The notes under the pieces were generated by a model. The model ran no database searches and was not told the origin of the DNA. It worked only from the letters and a program-made list of their open reading frames with translations. Shown piece by piece: positions 17,066 through 25,108 of a stretch of DNA of 64,000 bases. Within the stretch, counting starts at the first letter, position 1. Each line of letters begins with the position of its first letter. The stretch spans positions 62,001-126,000 of the forward strand of contig JAXDJO010000017.1 of assembly GCA_034667525.1 (NCBI GenBank). The letters run 5' to 3'. The position numbers and the translations under genes are program-made. Source of the DNA: DATAPE01 sp034667525 (GTDB taxonomy: Bacteria > Actinomycetota > CADDZG01 > WHSQ01).

Positions 17066-18346
17066 CTAGGTGATGGGAAGAACGATGCTGAATGTGCTGC
17101 CGTGCCCGACCTCACTCGAAACCTCGATCCAGCCGTTCAGAGCCTGAGCGGCGCGTCTTGCGATCGCGAGGCCCAGCCCCGAGCCTCCTGTCGCGCGGTC
17201 TCTTGTTTGATCGACCCGGTAGAAGCGGTCGAAGATCCTCTCGAGATCGTGCGGAGACATGCCCGGGCCAGTGTCGGCGACCGACAGAGCAAGCTTGTTG
17301 CCGTCGCGTGCCGCGCGGACTATGACGCGGCCGCCTGGCGGTGTGTAGCGGATCGCGTTGGTCACGAAGTTGTTAAGGACGGTTTCGAGCACCCGTTTAT
17401 CCGTGGTGAAACGATGATGACCGTCCCCCACCGACAGGCTGAGTCCCGCCTTTGCTGCCTCCGCGCTAAACCGGGTGGCGAGACTCCGTAAGAGGTCCGC
17501 CGCATCGATCTCCTCTCGATGTATCACCTCTACATAATCGAGATGCGTCAGGCGCCGGAGATCCTCCAAGAGGGATCCCAACCTCTCGGTCTCCTTCTCG
17601 ATGAAGTAGGCGGCATCTGCGCGTTCTGCAGGCATCTGCAGCGTGTCATCGAGAAGTGCGGTAGCTAAGCCCGAGATTGCATTTACCGGCGTAGCGATCT
17701 CGTGCGCAACGTCGGCGAGGAATTCCCGCTGCTCGCGATCGGCCGCCTCGAGTCGTGCCGCCATGGAGTCGAAGGCATTTGCAAGGCGAGCGAACTCGTC
17801 GGGTCCGACCGCTCCGATCCTTGCTCCGAGATCGCCGACTGCGACTCTGTCGGCCGCAGCGACGCTTTGCTCGATCGAACCCTGAAGCGCTCTGGTCAGA
17901 ATCGCCGTCGTGAGAACGGCGGCAGCGATGACAAGCAGGATCCAGGCACCGAGGATGAACGTGATCTCCAGGGAGGAACTTGGCGCCGCCGAGTGGTAAT
18001 CGCGGATCTGGACCCGCCCGCCGGGGAAGTGGCCGGTTTCCGTTACCTCGAGGTCCGCCCCGGTGATCGCGGGACCGGCGAAGATCTGCCGTCCTCCTCG
18101 ATAGACCAGGATCTGGTCGTAGGGCAATACCGATTGCATGATCCTGAGTGCCTTCAGGCTGATGCCGGTCTCAACTCGAGCACCGATCGAGTGAGCGATC
18201 CTGAGATCTTGAGCGCGGTCTGCTTTCCGCTCGTCGCTTTGCTGGATCCGTTTCAAGGAGATATCTGCCCCCACCAGACCGACCCCTCCAGCCGTGAGCA
18301 TGGCCACGAGAAGCCAGAGTCGGAAAGATGCCAGCCGCCGTTTCAC
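17066..18346 (-). CDS. Sensor histidine kinase (HAMP, HisKA, HATPase_c)
   Basis: A 426-residue membrane sensor kinase. It has a transmembrane helix at residues 9-27, a small extracytoplasmic domain of about 100 residues, a second helix at about 128-150, a HAMP linker (to about 203), the phospho-acceptor box FLADVAHEIATPVN with His215, an N box (LNNFVTNAIRYTPPGG), G1 (SVADTGPGMSP) and G2 (GGSGLGLAIARRAAQ). Signals sensed cannot be predicted. The GTG start overlaps the stop of the response regulator gene (GTGA), so they form a regulator-first operon and are almost certainly partners. Confidence 0.94.
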   Translation of the reverse strand: MKRRLASFRLWLLVAMLTAGGVGLVGADISLKRIQQSDERKADRAQDLRIAHSIGARVETGISLKALRIMQSVLPYDQILVYRGGRQIFAGPAITGADLEVTETGHFPGGRVQIRDYHSAAPSSSLEITFILGAWILLVIAAAVLTTAILTRALQGSIEQSVAAADRVAVGDLGARIGAVGPDEFARLANAFDSMAARLEAADREQREFLADVAHEIATPVNAISGLATALLDDTLQMPAERADAAYFIEKETERLGSLLEDLRRLTHLDYVEVIHREEIDAADLLRSLATRFSAEAAKAGLSLSVGDGHHRFTTDKRVLETVLNNFVTNAIRYTPPGGRVIVRAARDGNKLALSVADTGPGMSPHDLERIFDRFYRVDQTRDRATGGSGLGLAIARRAAQALNGWIEVSSEVGHGSTFSIVLPIT

Positions 18347-19041
18347 GGCTTCTCCAGCCGGTAGCCCACGCCTCGCAGAGCGCTGATCCTTATATCGCTG
18401 CCGAGCTTTCGCCGAAGCGCCGCCACGTGGACATCTACGGTCTTGGCTGAGATGTAAGTGGTGCCCCAGGCTGCTTCCAGGAGCTGATCCCGTGACAGCA
18501 CACGCCCCGGATTCTCCAGCAGGCGCAACAACAGATCGAATTCCCGGCGCGTCAACTCGACAGGCTGCTCGTGCAGCGTGCAGCGGCGCGAGACGGGATC
18601 AAGCTCGATGGCGCCCAGACGAAGCATTGACTCACTATCCGCGAACCGCTCCGAGCGGCGGAGATGTGCCCGAACGCGGGCAACCACTTCGCGCGCGGAG
18701 AACGGCTTGACGACGTAATCGTCGGCCCCCAATTCGAGTCCGACCACCCGATTGGTCTCCTCACCTCGCGCCGTGAGCAAGATGATCGGGAGCGACGACC
18801 AGGTGCGGATGCTTCGCACAACTTCAAAGCCATCGAGCTCCGGGAGCATGACATCGATCACGGCCAGGTCGATGCGACCCGTTTGGATGAGGGACAGCGC
18901 CTCGCCGCCGGTGGCCGCCTCCAGCACCTCGAAACCCTCTTTGGCGAGATAGGACTTCAGGAGGAGCCGGAGGGCTGCCTCGTCGTCTACCACCAAGATC
19001 CGCTTCGGGAGCGGAGAGCGGAACCGATCCATGCCGCTCAT
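18343..19041 (-). CDS. OmpR/PhoB-family response regulator
   Basis: A 232-residue DNA-binding regulator. The receiver domain carries the acidic pocket VDDEA (Asp19/Asp20), the phospho-acceptor Asp63 in LAVIDVMLPELDGFE, a Thr in ILLTARGEE, and Lys in GADDYVVKPFSAREV. The winged-helix domain shows ELTRREFDLLLRLLENPGRVLSRDQLLEAAWG and TVDVHVAALRRKLG. It precedes and overlaps the kinase gene at 17066-18346. Targets are unknown; the phospholipase-like gene just upstream (end at 19155) is on the same strand and may be co-regulated. Confidence 0.95.
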   Translation of the reverse strand: MSGMDRFRSPLPKRILVVDDEAALRLLLKSYLAKEGFEVLEAATGGEALSLIQTGRIDLAVIDVMLPELDGFEVVRSIRTWSSLPIILLTARGEETNRVVGLELGADDYVVKPFSAREVVARVRAHLRRSERFADSESMLRLGAIELDPVSRRCTLHEQPVELTRREFDLLLRLLENPGRVLSRDQLLEAAWGTTYISAKTVDVHVAALRRKLGSDIRISALRGVGYRLEKP

Positions 19042-19154
19042 TGTGGCAACCTCGGAACGGCTTTCAGCCGTGCATTACCGTCCTCTAACCTCTTCGCCGG
19101 CGCCACTCGGGTGGAGGGGCTGGCTTCGTTACAGGCAGCAGTGGCAGGACTGGG

Positions 19155-20609
19155 TCACGGGCCTCCTGCCGGACGGGTGGGAAGGATCAATGGGGGCCGG
19201 GGCGCTTGAGAAAAGTTGAAGTCCTTCGCCAGGTTCCCCAAGATGCTGACATTCTCACGCACGGTCGGGCGCCGATCCGGACGCCCATCCGTCTTTGGAT
19301 TGAGGCGAGCGTTATTGAGGAAATCGGCTTCGATGAACTTCAGGTACGCGTCGAAGCTCAGGACCTGATGGTCCACCATGCCGGTCCGGGCATAGGGACT
19401 GATGACAAGTCCCGGTACCCGGATCCCGTAGCCGTTCCGGTCCACCTTGGGAGGGACGATGTGATCGTAGAAGCCGCCCCAGTCGTCCCACGCCAAAAAG
19501 ATCGCCGAGCTGTTCCAGTTCGGGCTCCGCATGACCGCGTTGATCACGCTGGTAACCCAGGCCTGTCCATTGCTGATGAGCGCCGGGGGGTGCTCGCTGT
19601 TGGCGCCATTCGGGACGATGAACGAAACCGCCGGCAGGGTGCCTTGGCTGGCGGCGGCGAAGAAATGGCTCGTGCCCTGGATGTCGCTGAGCTGATGATC
19701 TTGGTGAACCGTTACAAAGTCGGGTAGCGGGTTCCAGATCTCCGGAGTGCGCGGGCTCTGTAGTCCGTTGTGAGCCTGTTGCGGACAGAACATGGACCCG
19801 TCATCGCAATCGGGTCTCGTCCCATTCGCTACGTAGTAACGCCAACTGATGCCGTACTTGTGCAATAGATAGGTGATGTCGGTCCATCCGTAGTCGGGGA
19901 CCCGCACGTTCTTCTTCTGGTCGTGATCGGGATACTTGAGATCATTGTGGCAAGTCATCGCCTGGTATGGGTTACGGCAGCTCGCCGACCAACCGGACAC
20001 CATGAAAAGGTGCGATGGAAGGCTCCAACCATAGTTGGGCTCAAACATGTGGTCCTGGAGCACGAAATGGCGGGCGTAGGTCCAGTAGTTGGGGATCTCC
20101 CCAGCGGTGTGGTAGCCCATGACCGTCGTGGAAAGATTCGGCCGCGCGCACAGGGGATGGAAAGGGTCCTTCTTGCAGAATTTCTCGCTACCTCGCTCCG
20201 CCTGGGCGACGAACCCGTTCATGCGGCCATGTGCGATGTCTGCCTTGCCGCTGAGAGCGCTATGGGGGCCGCCGTAGTCACGCTGAGAGCGATCGCGGTA
20301 GGGAAACACGCATCGGCCGGTAGCCGGATCGGGAGAGCACACAGTTGGATGACCGTTATGCATCGGGATGCCATCGGCTCCGGGGAAGGTCCCGAAGTAG
20401 CTGTCGAAAGATCGGTTTTCCTGCATGACGACGATCACGTGCTGGATCTTGTGGATGCCGGTGAAGCTGCCTTGTGCTCGTTTCGTGTCTCGCCACACGA
20501 CCACGACCGTGGCGGCAACCAAGAGGGCGAGGATCGAAAGCCAGAATCGCCCCCACCCTGCGCCACTTGATCTCTTAAGGGTCGACCCAAACAGCTTCAC
20601 GTCGCACAC
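19155..20609 (-). CDS. Exported phosphoesterase (phospholipase C / acid phosphatase superfamily)
   Basis: A 484-residue member of the PF04185 phosphoesterase family, which includes bacterial phospholipases C and AcpA acid phosphatase. A signal anchor spans about residues 22-40. The family signature VIVVMQENRSFDSYFGTFP lies at 58-76 (Glu/Asn metal ligands), followed by SLPSHLFMVSGW, a helical cysteine-containing insert, LPAVSFIVPNG, SAIFLAWDDWGGFYDHIVPP and RVPGLVISPYAR, all in the expected order. It probably hydrolyses phospholipids or phosphomonoesters outside the membrane. Start is GTG 20609 or GTG 20600. Divergent from the antiporter operon. Confidence 0.9.
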   Translation of the reverse strand: MCDVKLFGSTLKRSSGAGWGRFWLSILALLVAATVVVVWRDTKRAQGSFTGIHKIQHVIVVMQENRSFDSYFGTFPGADGIPMHNGHPTVCSPDPATGRCVFPYRDRSQRDYGGPHSALSGKADIAHGRMNGFVAQAERGSEKFCKKDPFHPLCARPNLSTTVMGYHTAGEIPNYWTYARHFVLQDHMFEPNYGWSLPSHLFMVSGWSASCRNPYQAMTCHNDLKYPDHDQKKNVRVPDYGWTDITYLLHKYGISWRYYVANGTRPDCDDGSMFCPQQAHNGLQSPRTPEIWNPLPDFVTVHQDHQLSDIQGTSHFFAAASQGTLPAVSFIVPNGANSEHPPALISNGQAWVTSVINAVMRSPNWNSSAIFLAWDDWGGFYDHIVPPKVDRNGYGIRVPGLVISPYARTGMVDHQVLSFDAYLKFIEADFLNNARLNPKTDGRPDRRPTVRENVSILGNLAKDFNFSQAPRPPLILPTRPAGGP

Positions 20610-20746
20610 TCTTGCACGCGTGTCGGCCTATAGCGCGCGGAGAGACCACCACCGCGCATCAAGGTAACGCGTGTGCTAGAGGCGGTGAAGGTCGTCTGGG
20701 AATTCCCTTGGAAGCTCACCTGCTGGTGTGCTCCTATGATGCCGCC

Positions 20747-21229
20747 GTGCGCGCACGGATCGGCTGGTGGGCTGTGTGGTGGGTGGCGCTTTTGTGCTTA
20801 TGGCTTCTGCTGGTCACCGTCAGCGTGGCCGAGCTCATCGCCGGAGTTGTGGCCGCAGCTATCGCGGCCACCGCCGCCGAGGTCGTCCGTGCCCAGGGGC
20901 TGGTCAGGTTCGACCCGGACCCGCGGTGGCTGCTGCGAGTCTGGAAGATCCCGCGCAGCGTCGTGCGAGATTGCTGGCTCTTGACCGTTGTTCTGGTGAG
21001 ATATCTTCGTGGCCGCCCCGTCCCGAGTGGCTTCCGCGCCATCCCCTTCGACAGCGGCGGAGATGACGCCCGCGCTTCGGCCCGCCGGGCTCTCGTGGTG
21101 CTGGCCATCTCGGTGTCGCCGAACACCTATGTCGTGGGGATCGATGAGGACGCCGATCTGATGCTGGTTCATCGCTTCATGCCGCCCCCCAAAGAGGCCG
21201 CCGAACGGGAGATCCTGGCGGACCTGTGA
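20747..21229 (+). CDS. mrpE: Na+/H+ antiporter subunit E (MrpE/MnhE; MbhA-like)
   Basis: About 160 residues; first gene of a Mrp-type membrane module. Two hydrophobic helices open the protein (WWAVWWVALLCLWLLLVTVS and LIAGVVAAAIAATAAEVV), followed by the family middle RVWKIPRSVVRDCWLLTVVLVRYLRG and the C-terminal SVSPNTYVVGIDEDADLMLVHRFMP, a near-perfect MrpE ending. The start is uncertain: GTG 20747 gives the normal family length; the frame is open upstream, without a site. Its stop overlaps the next start (GTGA). Divergent from the phosphoesterase across 137 bases that should hold both promoters. Confidence 0.88.
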   Translation: MRARIGWWAVWWVALLCLWLLLVTVSVAELIAGVVAAAIAATAAEVVRAQGLVRFDPDPRWLLRVWKIPRSVVRDCWLLTVVLVRYLRGRPVPSGFRAIPFDSGGDDARASARRALVVLAISVSPNTYVVGIDEDADLMLVHRFMPPPKEAAEREILADL

Positions 21230-21477
21230 ACGTCTGGTTGCTCGCCGCGTTCGCCCTCATCCTGGGGCTGATCCCGTGTGCGGTCGTCATCTTCCGGGAG
21301 CCGCCTATGGATCGCTTGGTGGGATTGGAGCTCTCCTCGACGATCGTGAGCCTTCTTCTCCTCCTGCTGGCGCAAGGTTTTCACAGACCGTCGTTGTTCG
21401 ACCTGGCGCTGACGGTAGCGCTGTTGTCGTTCGCGGGCAGCCTAGTGTTTGCGCGCTTTTTAGAGCGGTGGGTCTAA
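21226..21477 (+). CDS. mrpF: Antiporter subunit F (MrpF/MnhF; MbhB-like)
   Basis: An 83-residue three-helix membrane protein matching MrpF/PhaF: LLAAFALILGLIPCAVVIFR, then the conserved cytoplasmic turn EPPMDRLVGLELSSTIV, two more helices and the short basic end FARFLERWV. In Mrp complexes F sits beside E and G in the membrane and is thought to help form the ion path. Overlaps mrpE by four bases and is followed two bases later by mrpG. Confidence 0.88.
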   Translation: MNVWLLAAFALILGLIPCAVVIFREPPMDRLVGLELSSTIVSLLLLLLAQGFHRPSLFDLALTVALLSFAGSLVFARFLERWV

Positions 21478-21479
21478 TC

Positions 21480-21794
21480 GTGCAACATGCCCTGGCGACG
21501 CTGCTGCTTGCTGCGGGAGTTGTTGTCGTGCTCATGTCGTGTGTCGGAGTGCTCGTGATGCCTCACCTCTACGACAGGCTGCACTACGTGGGGCCAGCCT
21601 CAACCCTCGGTGCATTCCTTATCGGGGCTGCACTCGTCGTCCAAGACACCCTGAAGCAGCAGGGAGTGAAATCGATCATGGTCGTTCTGCTCCTCGTAAT
21701 CATCAGTCCCGTTATCACACACGCAACGGCCCGAGCCGCCAGGATCCGTGAATTCGGACGCTGGGTGGTACTCGATGAGGAGAAGACATCGTGA
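21480..21794 (+). CDS. mrpG: Antiporter subunit G (MrpG/MnhG; MbhC-like)
   Basis: About 104 residues, three membrane helices. The family block GVLVMPHLYDRLHYVGPASTLGAFLIG is unmistakable for MrpG/PhaG, followed by SIMVVLLLVIISPVITHATARAAR. GTG at 21480, two bases after the mrpF stop, is the natural start; the frame runs on upstream inside mrpF but that is a shadow. The stop overlaps the next start by four bases. Confidence 0.9.
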   Translation: MQHALATLLLAAGVVVVLMSCVGVLVMPHLYDRLHYVGPASTLGAFLIGAALVVQDTLKQQGVKSIMVVLLLVIISPVITHATARAARIREFGRWVVLDEEKTS

Positions 21795-22033
21795 CCACGT
21801 GGCTCCAGGTCACTTTGCTCCTTCTGGTTGCCGCGGGAAGCGTGGGAGTCGTGCTGTCGCGCGATCCCGTGCGGCAAGCGATCGCGGCCAGCTTCTACGG
21901 ACTCTTGCTTACGCTGCTCTTCTTCGTTTTCCAGGCCCCCGACGTTGCGCTGTCCCAATTGGTCGTGGGCGTCGTTGCATGGCCGCTGATGATCATGTTG
22001 ACGCTGGCCAAAGTACGAGGAGGTTCGGAGTGA
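21791..22033 (+). CDS. DUF4040 / MbhD-like antiporter subunit (C-terminal MrpA segment as a separate gene)
   Basis: An 80-residue hydrophobic protein with three helices, including GVVLSRDPVRQAIAASFYGLLLTLLFFVFQAPDVALSQLVVG. The APDVAL-x-Q-L-VG motif is the mark of the DUF4040 domain, present at the C-terminal end of long MrpA and as the separate subunit MbhD in archaeal membrane hydrogenases. Here it is a separate gene, which makes this module look like the Mbh arrangement rather than a bacterial seven-gene Mrp with a long MrpA. GTG start within the GTGA overlap. Confidence 0.85.
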   Translation: MTTWLQVTLLLLVAAGSVGVVLSRDPVRQAIAASFYGLLLTLLFFVFQAPDVALSQLVVGVVAWPLMIMLTLAKVRGGSE

Positions 22034-22788
22034 CGCCGGTTGGGCGCCGCCGCCTCGTGCTTCTGGGTGGGGCCGGGGTCGCACTTCTGTACGTCTGGGC
22101 GATCCTCGGACTCCCCTCGTTCGGTCATTATCAGGGTCCTTACGGCAACGTCATCAATAGGGTGTCAACGCCCGAACGCCACCTGACCGACACGGTTACG
22201 GGAGTCAACTTTGACTACCGGGGTTTCGACACGGTCAACGAAGAGATGATCCTGTTTGCCGCGGTCGTGGGCATCGCGATCCTGCTGCGGGCTCAGCGCG
22301 ATGAGAGTGAAACCGGGGGGCAAGAAGACCACGCGCGCTATCGGATCGCCATTCACACCAGTGATTCCATCCGAGTGGTGGGATTGATGCTGGTCGGTCC
22401 GATCGTTCTGTTCGGCATCTACATCGTCATCCACGCTCAGCTCAGTCCGGGAGGGGGGTTCCAGGGCGGTGTCATCCTGGCCACCGCGCTCTTGCACGTC
22501 TATCTGTCCGGCGAGTACGTCACCGCCAGACGTCTGAGTCCAGAGGCTCTCATCGAAGCGACAGAAGCGACAGGTGCCGGCGGTTTCGTTGTGATCGGCC
22601 TGGCGGGCCCCCTCTTCGCAACCTGGTTCCTTCAGAACTTCCTGCCGCTCGGCAAGACAGGGGAGCTACTGTCCGCGGGCACGATCCCTGTGATCAGTAC
22701 GAGTGTCGGATTGGCGGTTACGGCGGGGTTCGTCCTCATTCTTACCGAGTTCATGGAACAGACTCTCATCCTGCGCCGGAAGAAGTGA
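22030..22788 (+). CDS. mrpB: MrpB-domain antiporter subunit with N-terminal MbhE-like region (MbhE-MbhF fusion)
   Basis: A 252-residue membrane protein. The first about 95 residues match the MbhE/MrpA-tail element (TVTGVNFDYRGFDTVNEEMILFAAVVGIAILLR); the rest is MrpB (PF04039 type): SDSIRVVGLMLVGPIVLFGIYIVIHAQLSPGGGFQGGVI, with the P-G-G-G-F-Q-G-G motif, and a final LSAGTIPVISTSVGLAVTAGFVLIL. In archaeal Mbh these two parts are separate genes (mbhE, mbhF), so here they are fused. GTG start within GTGA overlap of the preceding gene. Confidence 0.88.
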   Translation: MTPVGRRRLVLLGGAGVALLYVWAILGLPSFGHYQGPYGNVINRVSTPERHLTDTVTGVNFDYRGFDTVNEEMILFAAVVGIAILLRAQRDESETGGQEDHARYRIAIHTSDSIRVVGLMLVGPIVLFGIYIVIHAQLSPGGGFQGGVILATALLHVYLSGEYVTARRLSPEALIEATEATGAGGFVVIGLAGPLFATWFLQNFLPLGKTGELLSAGTIPVISTSVGLAVTAGFVLILTEFMEQTLILRRKK

Positions 22789-22791
22789 TCG

Positions 22792-23136
22792 ATGAGCGTC
22801 TTTCCGTTCGGTGTTGCTGCGTGGTTGCTCCTCACCGGTATCTACGGGATCGTGACGAGCAGAAATCTCATTCACCTGGTGGTTTGTCTTTCGGTTGTCC
22901 AATCCTCGACTTATGTGTTGCTGCTGGCTATCGGCTATAAGTCCCACGCTGCGGCTCCCGTGTTCCTCAACGTGCCGCTCGCCACGCCGGCGGTAGACCC
23001 GGTGGTCCAGGCATTGGTGCTAACGGACATCGTCGTTGGTGCCACCGTCACCGCTTTGCTTCTCGGGCTTGTCGTCCAGACCCACAAGCGATGCGGCACT
23101 CTCGACCCGGAAGCATTGCAAAGCTTGCGAGGCTGA
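22792..23136 (+). CDS. mrpC: Antiporter subunit C (MrpC/MnhC, NuoK-like; MbhG-like)
   Basis: A 114-residue three-helix membrane protein homologous to complex I subunit NuoK. Visible motifs: GIYGIVTSRNLIHLVVCLSVVQSSTYVLLL and the MrpC ending AVDPVVQALVLTDIVVGATVTALLLGLVV (D-P-x-x-Q-A-L-V-L-T). NuoK/MrpC helices carry glutamates in some families; here the first helices are rather neutral. Starts three bases after mrpB and its stop abuts the mrpD start. Confidence 0.9.
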   Translation: MSVFPFGVAAWLLLTGIYGIVTSRNLIHLVVCLSVVQSSTYVLLLAIGYKSHAAAPVFLNVPLATPAVDPVVQALVLTDIVVGATVTALLLGLVVQTHKRCGTLDPEALQSLRG

Positions 23137-24975
23137 ATGGATCTGCTACCGCCGTTGCCGGTCGTGATCCCCCTGCTCGGAGCGGCATTGCTTCTCGGGG
23201 CGCCTCGAACGATGCGTCGTCAGATCGTGGATGGCGTCGCGCTAGTGGTTGCCTTGGCGGTGTTGATCCTATGTGTGGTCCTGGCGATGAAGACTTCCAG
23301 CGGAAGGCTCGTTTATTGGTTCGGAGGGTGGAAGCCTCGCGAGCTAGGCGGTCGACCCATCGCCCTCGGAGTCTCCTTTTCCATCGACCCTCTTGGCGCG
23401 GGGATGGCCGCGCTGGCGGCAGGACTGGTTTGCTCCGCTCTCGTTTTCTCGTGGCACTACTTCAAGGAAGTCGGCAACCTTTTCCACGTCCTGATGCTTG
23501 TTTTTCTGGGGGCGATGGTGGGCTTCTGTCTCAGCGGAGACCTGTTCAACATGTTCGTGTTCTTCGAGCTGATGAGCGTTGCTGCTTATTCCCTGACCGC
23601 ATACAAGATCGAAGAACGCGGTCCCCTGCAGGGAGCGCTCAACTTTGCGGTGACCAACAGCGTCGGTGGCTTCCTTCTGCTAACCGGTCTCGCTCTGCTC
23701 TACGCGCGCACCGGTGCGCTGAATCTGGCTCAGATCGGTCACGCTCTCGACGGCACCCATCTCGATGGCCTGGTGATCGTTGCCTTTGTATTCCTCATGA
23801 CCGGATTCCTTGTCAAGGCCGCGGTGGTGCCGTTCCACTTCTGGCTTGCCGACGCGCATTCCGTGGCTCCCACGCCGGTGTGCATGCTCTTTTCGGGCGT
23901 CATGGTCGAGTTGGGCCTCTACGGCGTTGCGCGTGTGTATTGGACGGTCTTCGAAGGTCCGATGTCCGTGCATATCCCCCAGCTGCGCGAAGTGTTGATG
24001 GCGATGGCGGTAGTCACGGCTCTCGTGGGCTCGGTCATGTGCTTGTTGCAACACCATCTGAAGCGGCTGCTTGCATTTTCGACGGTCAGTCACGCCGGTC
24101 TCTTCCTGTTGGGCGTGGCTCTGCTGCAACCGAAAGCGCTGGGGGGTGTCGCCATCTACATCGCCGCTCATGGAGCCGTGAAGGCCGCGCTTTTCGTCTG
24201 TGTGGGGATACTGCTGGACCGTAAAGGCAGCGTCGACGAACGCCGCATCTTCGGCAGGGGGCGCGACCTGCCCTTTACCGGAGTCCTGTTCATGCTCGGT
24301 GGTTTGGCGCTTGCCGGCCTTCCTCCGTTCGGAACCTTTCTGGGTAAGGGTCTGGTCGAGGAGCAAGCGAGTGAGCTCGGCTTGTGGTGGGTCCCCTGGT
24401 TGTTCGTGGCCGTGTCGGCGATGACCGGCGGCGCCGTTCTTCGAGCCGCGGGCCGGGTGTTCCGTGGCTGGGGGGAGCCCCCGGAATTCGATCCCACGTC
24501 GCTTGAGGAGGGACATGAGGATCGCGAGACGGGCGGCGCGTCAACTCGGACCCGCCTTGTCATGCTGGCGCCGGCGATCGCCTTGTTGGCCGCCGCTCTC
24601 GTTCTGGGGATCCTGCCCTCGGTGCCGCAACGAGCGGTACGGGGCGCCGTGGCGTTCGAGGATCACCGCGGGTATGAAGCAGCTGTTCTGGGTCTGCCGG
24701 CGGCCTCACGCGCCGGCTCCCCGGCTCCCCTCGGTTCGAGCTTCTCCTCGGTCCTGCTCGGGATCTTGGGAGCTTTGCTGGCCGTGACGATCGCACTGAT
24801 CGCGCTCTTCAAACACCTTCTTCCGGAGGCACCGGTTGAATGGGTGCGATCTCGTCTCTCGCCTGTGGGCGAAAGGATGAGGACTCTTCACAGCGGACAT
24901 GTCAGCGACTACATCGCCTGGCTCACTGCCGGGGTTGCCGCCTTAGGCGGGCTCCTGGCGGCTGCCCTGAGGTAA
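23137..24975 (+). CDS. mrpD: Antiporter subunit D (MrpD/MnhD, NuoM/NuoN-like; MbhH-like)
   Basis: A 612-residue, about 14-helix proton-conducting membrane subunit (PF00361). Key charged residues of working antiporter-type subunits are in place: Glu in the TM5-like FVFFELMSVAAYSL, Lys in FLVKAAVVPFHFWLADAH, Lys/Arg in HHLKRLLAFSTVSHAGL, and Lys in HGAVKAALFVCVG. It is the only large antiporter-like subunit in this cluster: the MrpA N-terminal domain is absent. A hydrophilic loop (about residues 445-465) and two extra C-terminal helices follow the core. Last gene of the module; 133 bases separate it from the formate dehydrogenase gene on the same strand. Confidence 0.93.
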   Translation: MDLLPPLPVVIPLLGAALLLGAPRTMRRQIVDGVALVVALAVLILCVVLAMKTSSGRLVYWFGGWKPRELGGRPIALGVSFSIDPLGAGMAALAAGLVCSALVFSWHYFKEVGNLFHVLMLVFLGAMVGFCLSGDLFNMFVFFELMSVAAYSLTAYKIEERGPLQGALNFAVTNSVGGFLLLTGLALLYARTGALNLAQIGHALDGTHLDGLVIVAFVFLMTGFLVKAAVVPFHFWLADAHSVAPTPVCMLFSGVMVELGLYGVARVYWTVFEGPMSVHIPQLREVLMAMAVVTALVGSVMCLLQHHLKRLLAFSTVSHAGLFLLGVALLQPKALGGVAIYIAAHGAVKAALFVCVGILLDRKGSVDERRIFGRGRDLPFTGVLFMLGGLALAGLPPFGTFLGKGLVEEQASELGLWWVPWLFVAVSAMTGGAVLRAAGRVFRGWGEPPEFDPTSLEEGHEDRETGGASTRTRLVMLAPAIALLAAALVLGILPSVPQRAVRGAVAFEDHRGYEAAVLGLPAASRAGSPAPLGSSFSSVLLGILGALLAVTIALIALFKHLLPEAPVEWVRSRLSPVGERMRTLHSGHVSDYIAWLTAGVAALGGLLAAALR

Positions 24976-24996
24976 AGATCCGGAGAAGATTGCCCG

Positions 24997-25034
24997 AGGG
25001 AGCCCAGGCCAGGGAGCCCAGGCGAGGGAGCGCC
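24997..25034 (+). repeat. 14-bp tandem repeat between the antiporter and formate dehydrogenase genes
   Basis: The unit AGGGAGCCCAGGC plus one variable base occurs at 24997-25010 and 25011-25024, with a partial third copy (AGGGAGC) at 25025-25031. It lies 75-112 bases before the formate dehydrogenase ATG. Because the unit is 14 bp, it does not match one helical turn. It could be a regulator-binding array or simple slippage; nothing in the window tells which. Confidence 0.6.
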
Positions 25035-25108
25035 GCTCGAAACCGGGAGCTTCGCTCGCTCGACTACAGGTTTCCGGTGGTCTGCCGATTGGGTAGATTG
25101 CGTCCCGC

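Noticed and set aside
23091..24224. A 377-codon frame inside mrpD
   Set aside because: Arg/Ser/Gly-rich alternative frame of a conserved membrane protein gene.
24997..25034. A CRISPR array
   Set aside because: The repeats are directly adjacent, 14 bp, with no spacers.
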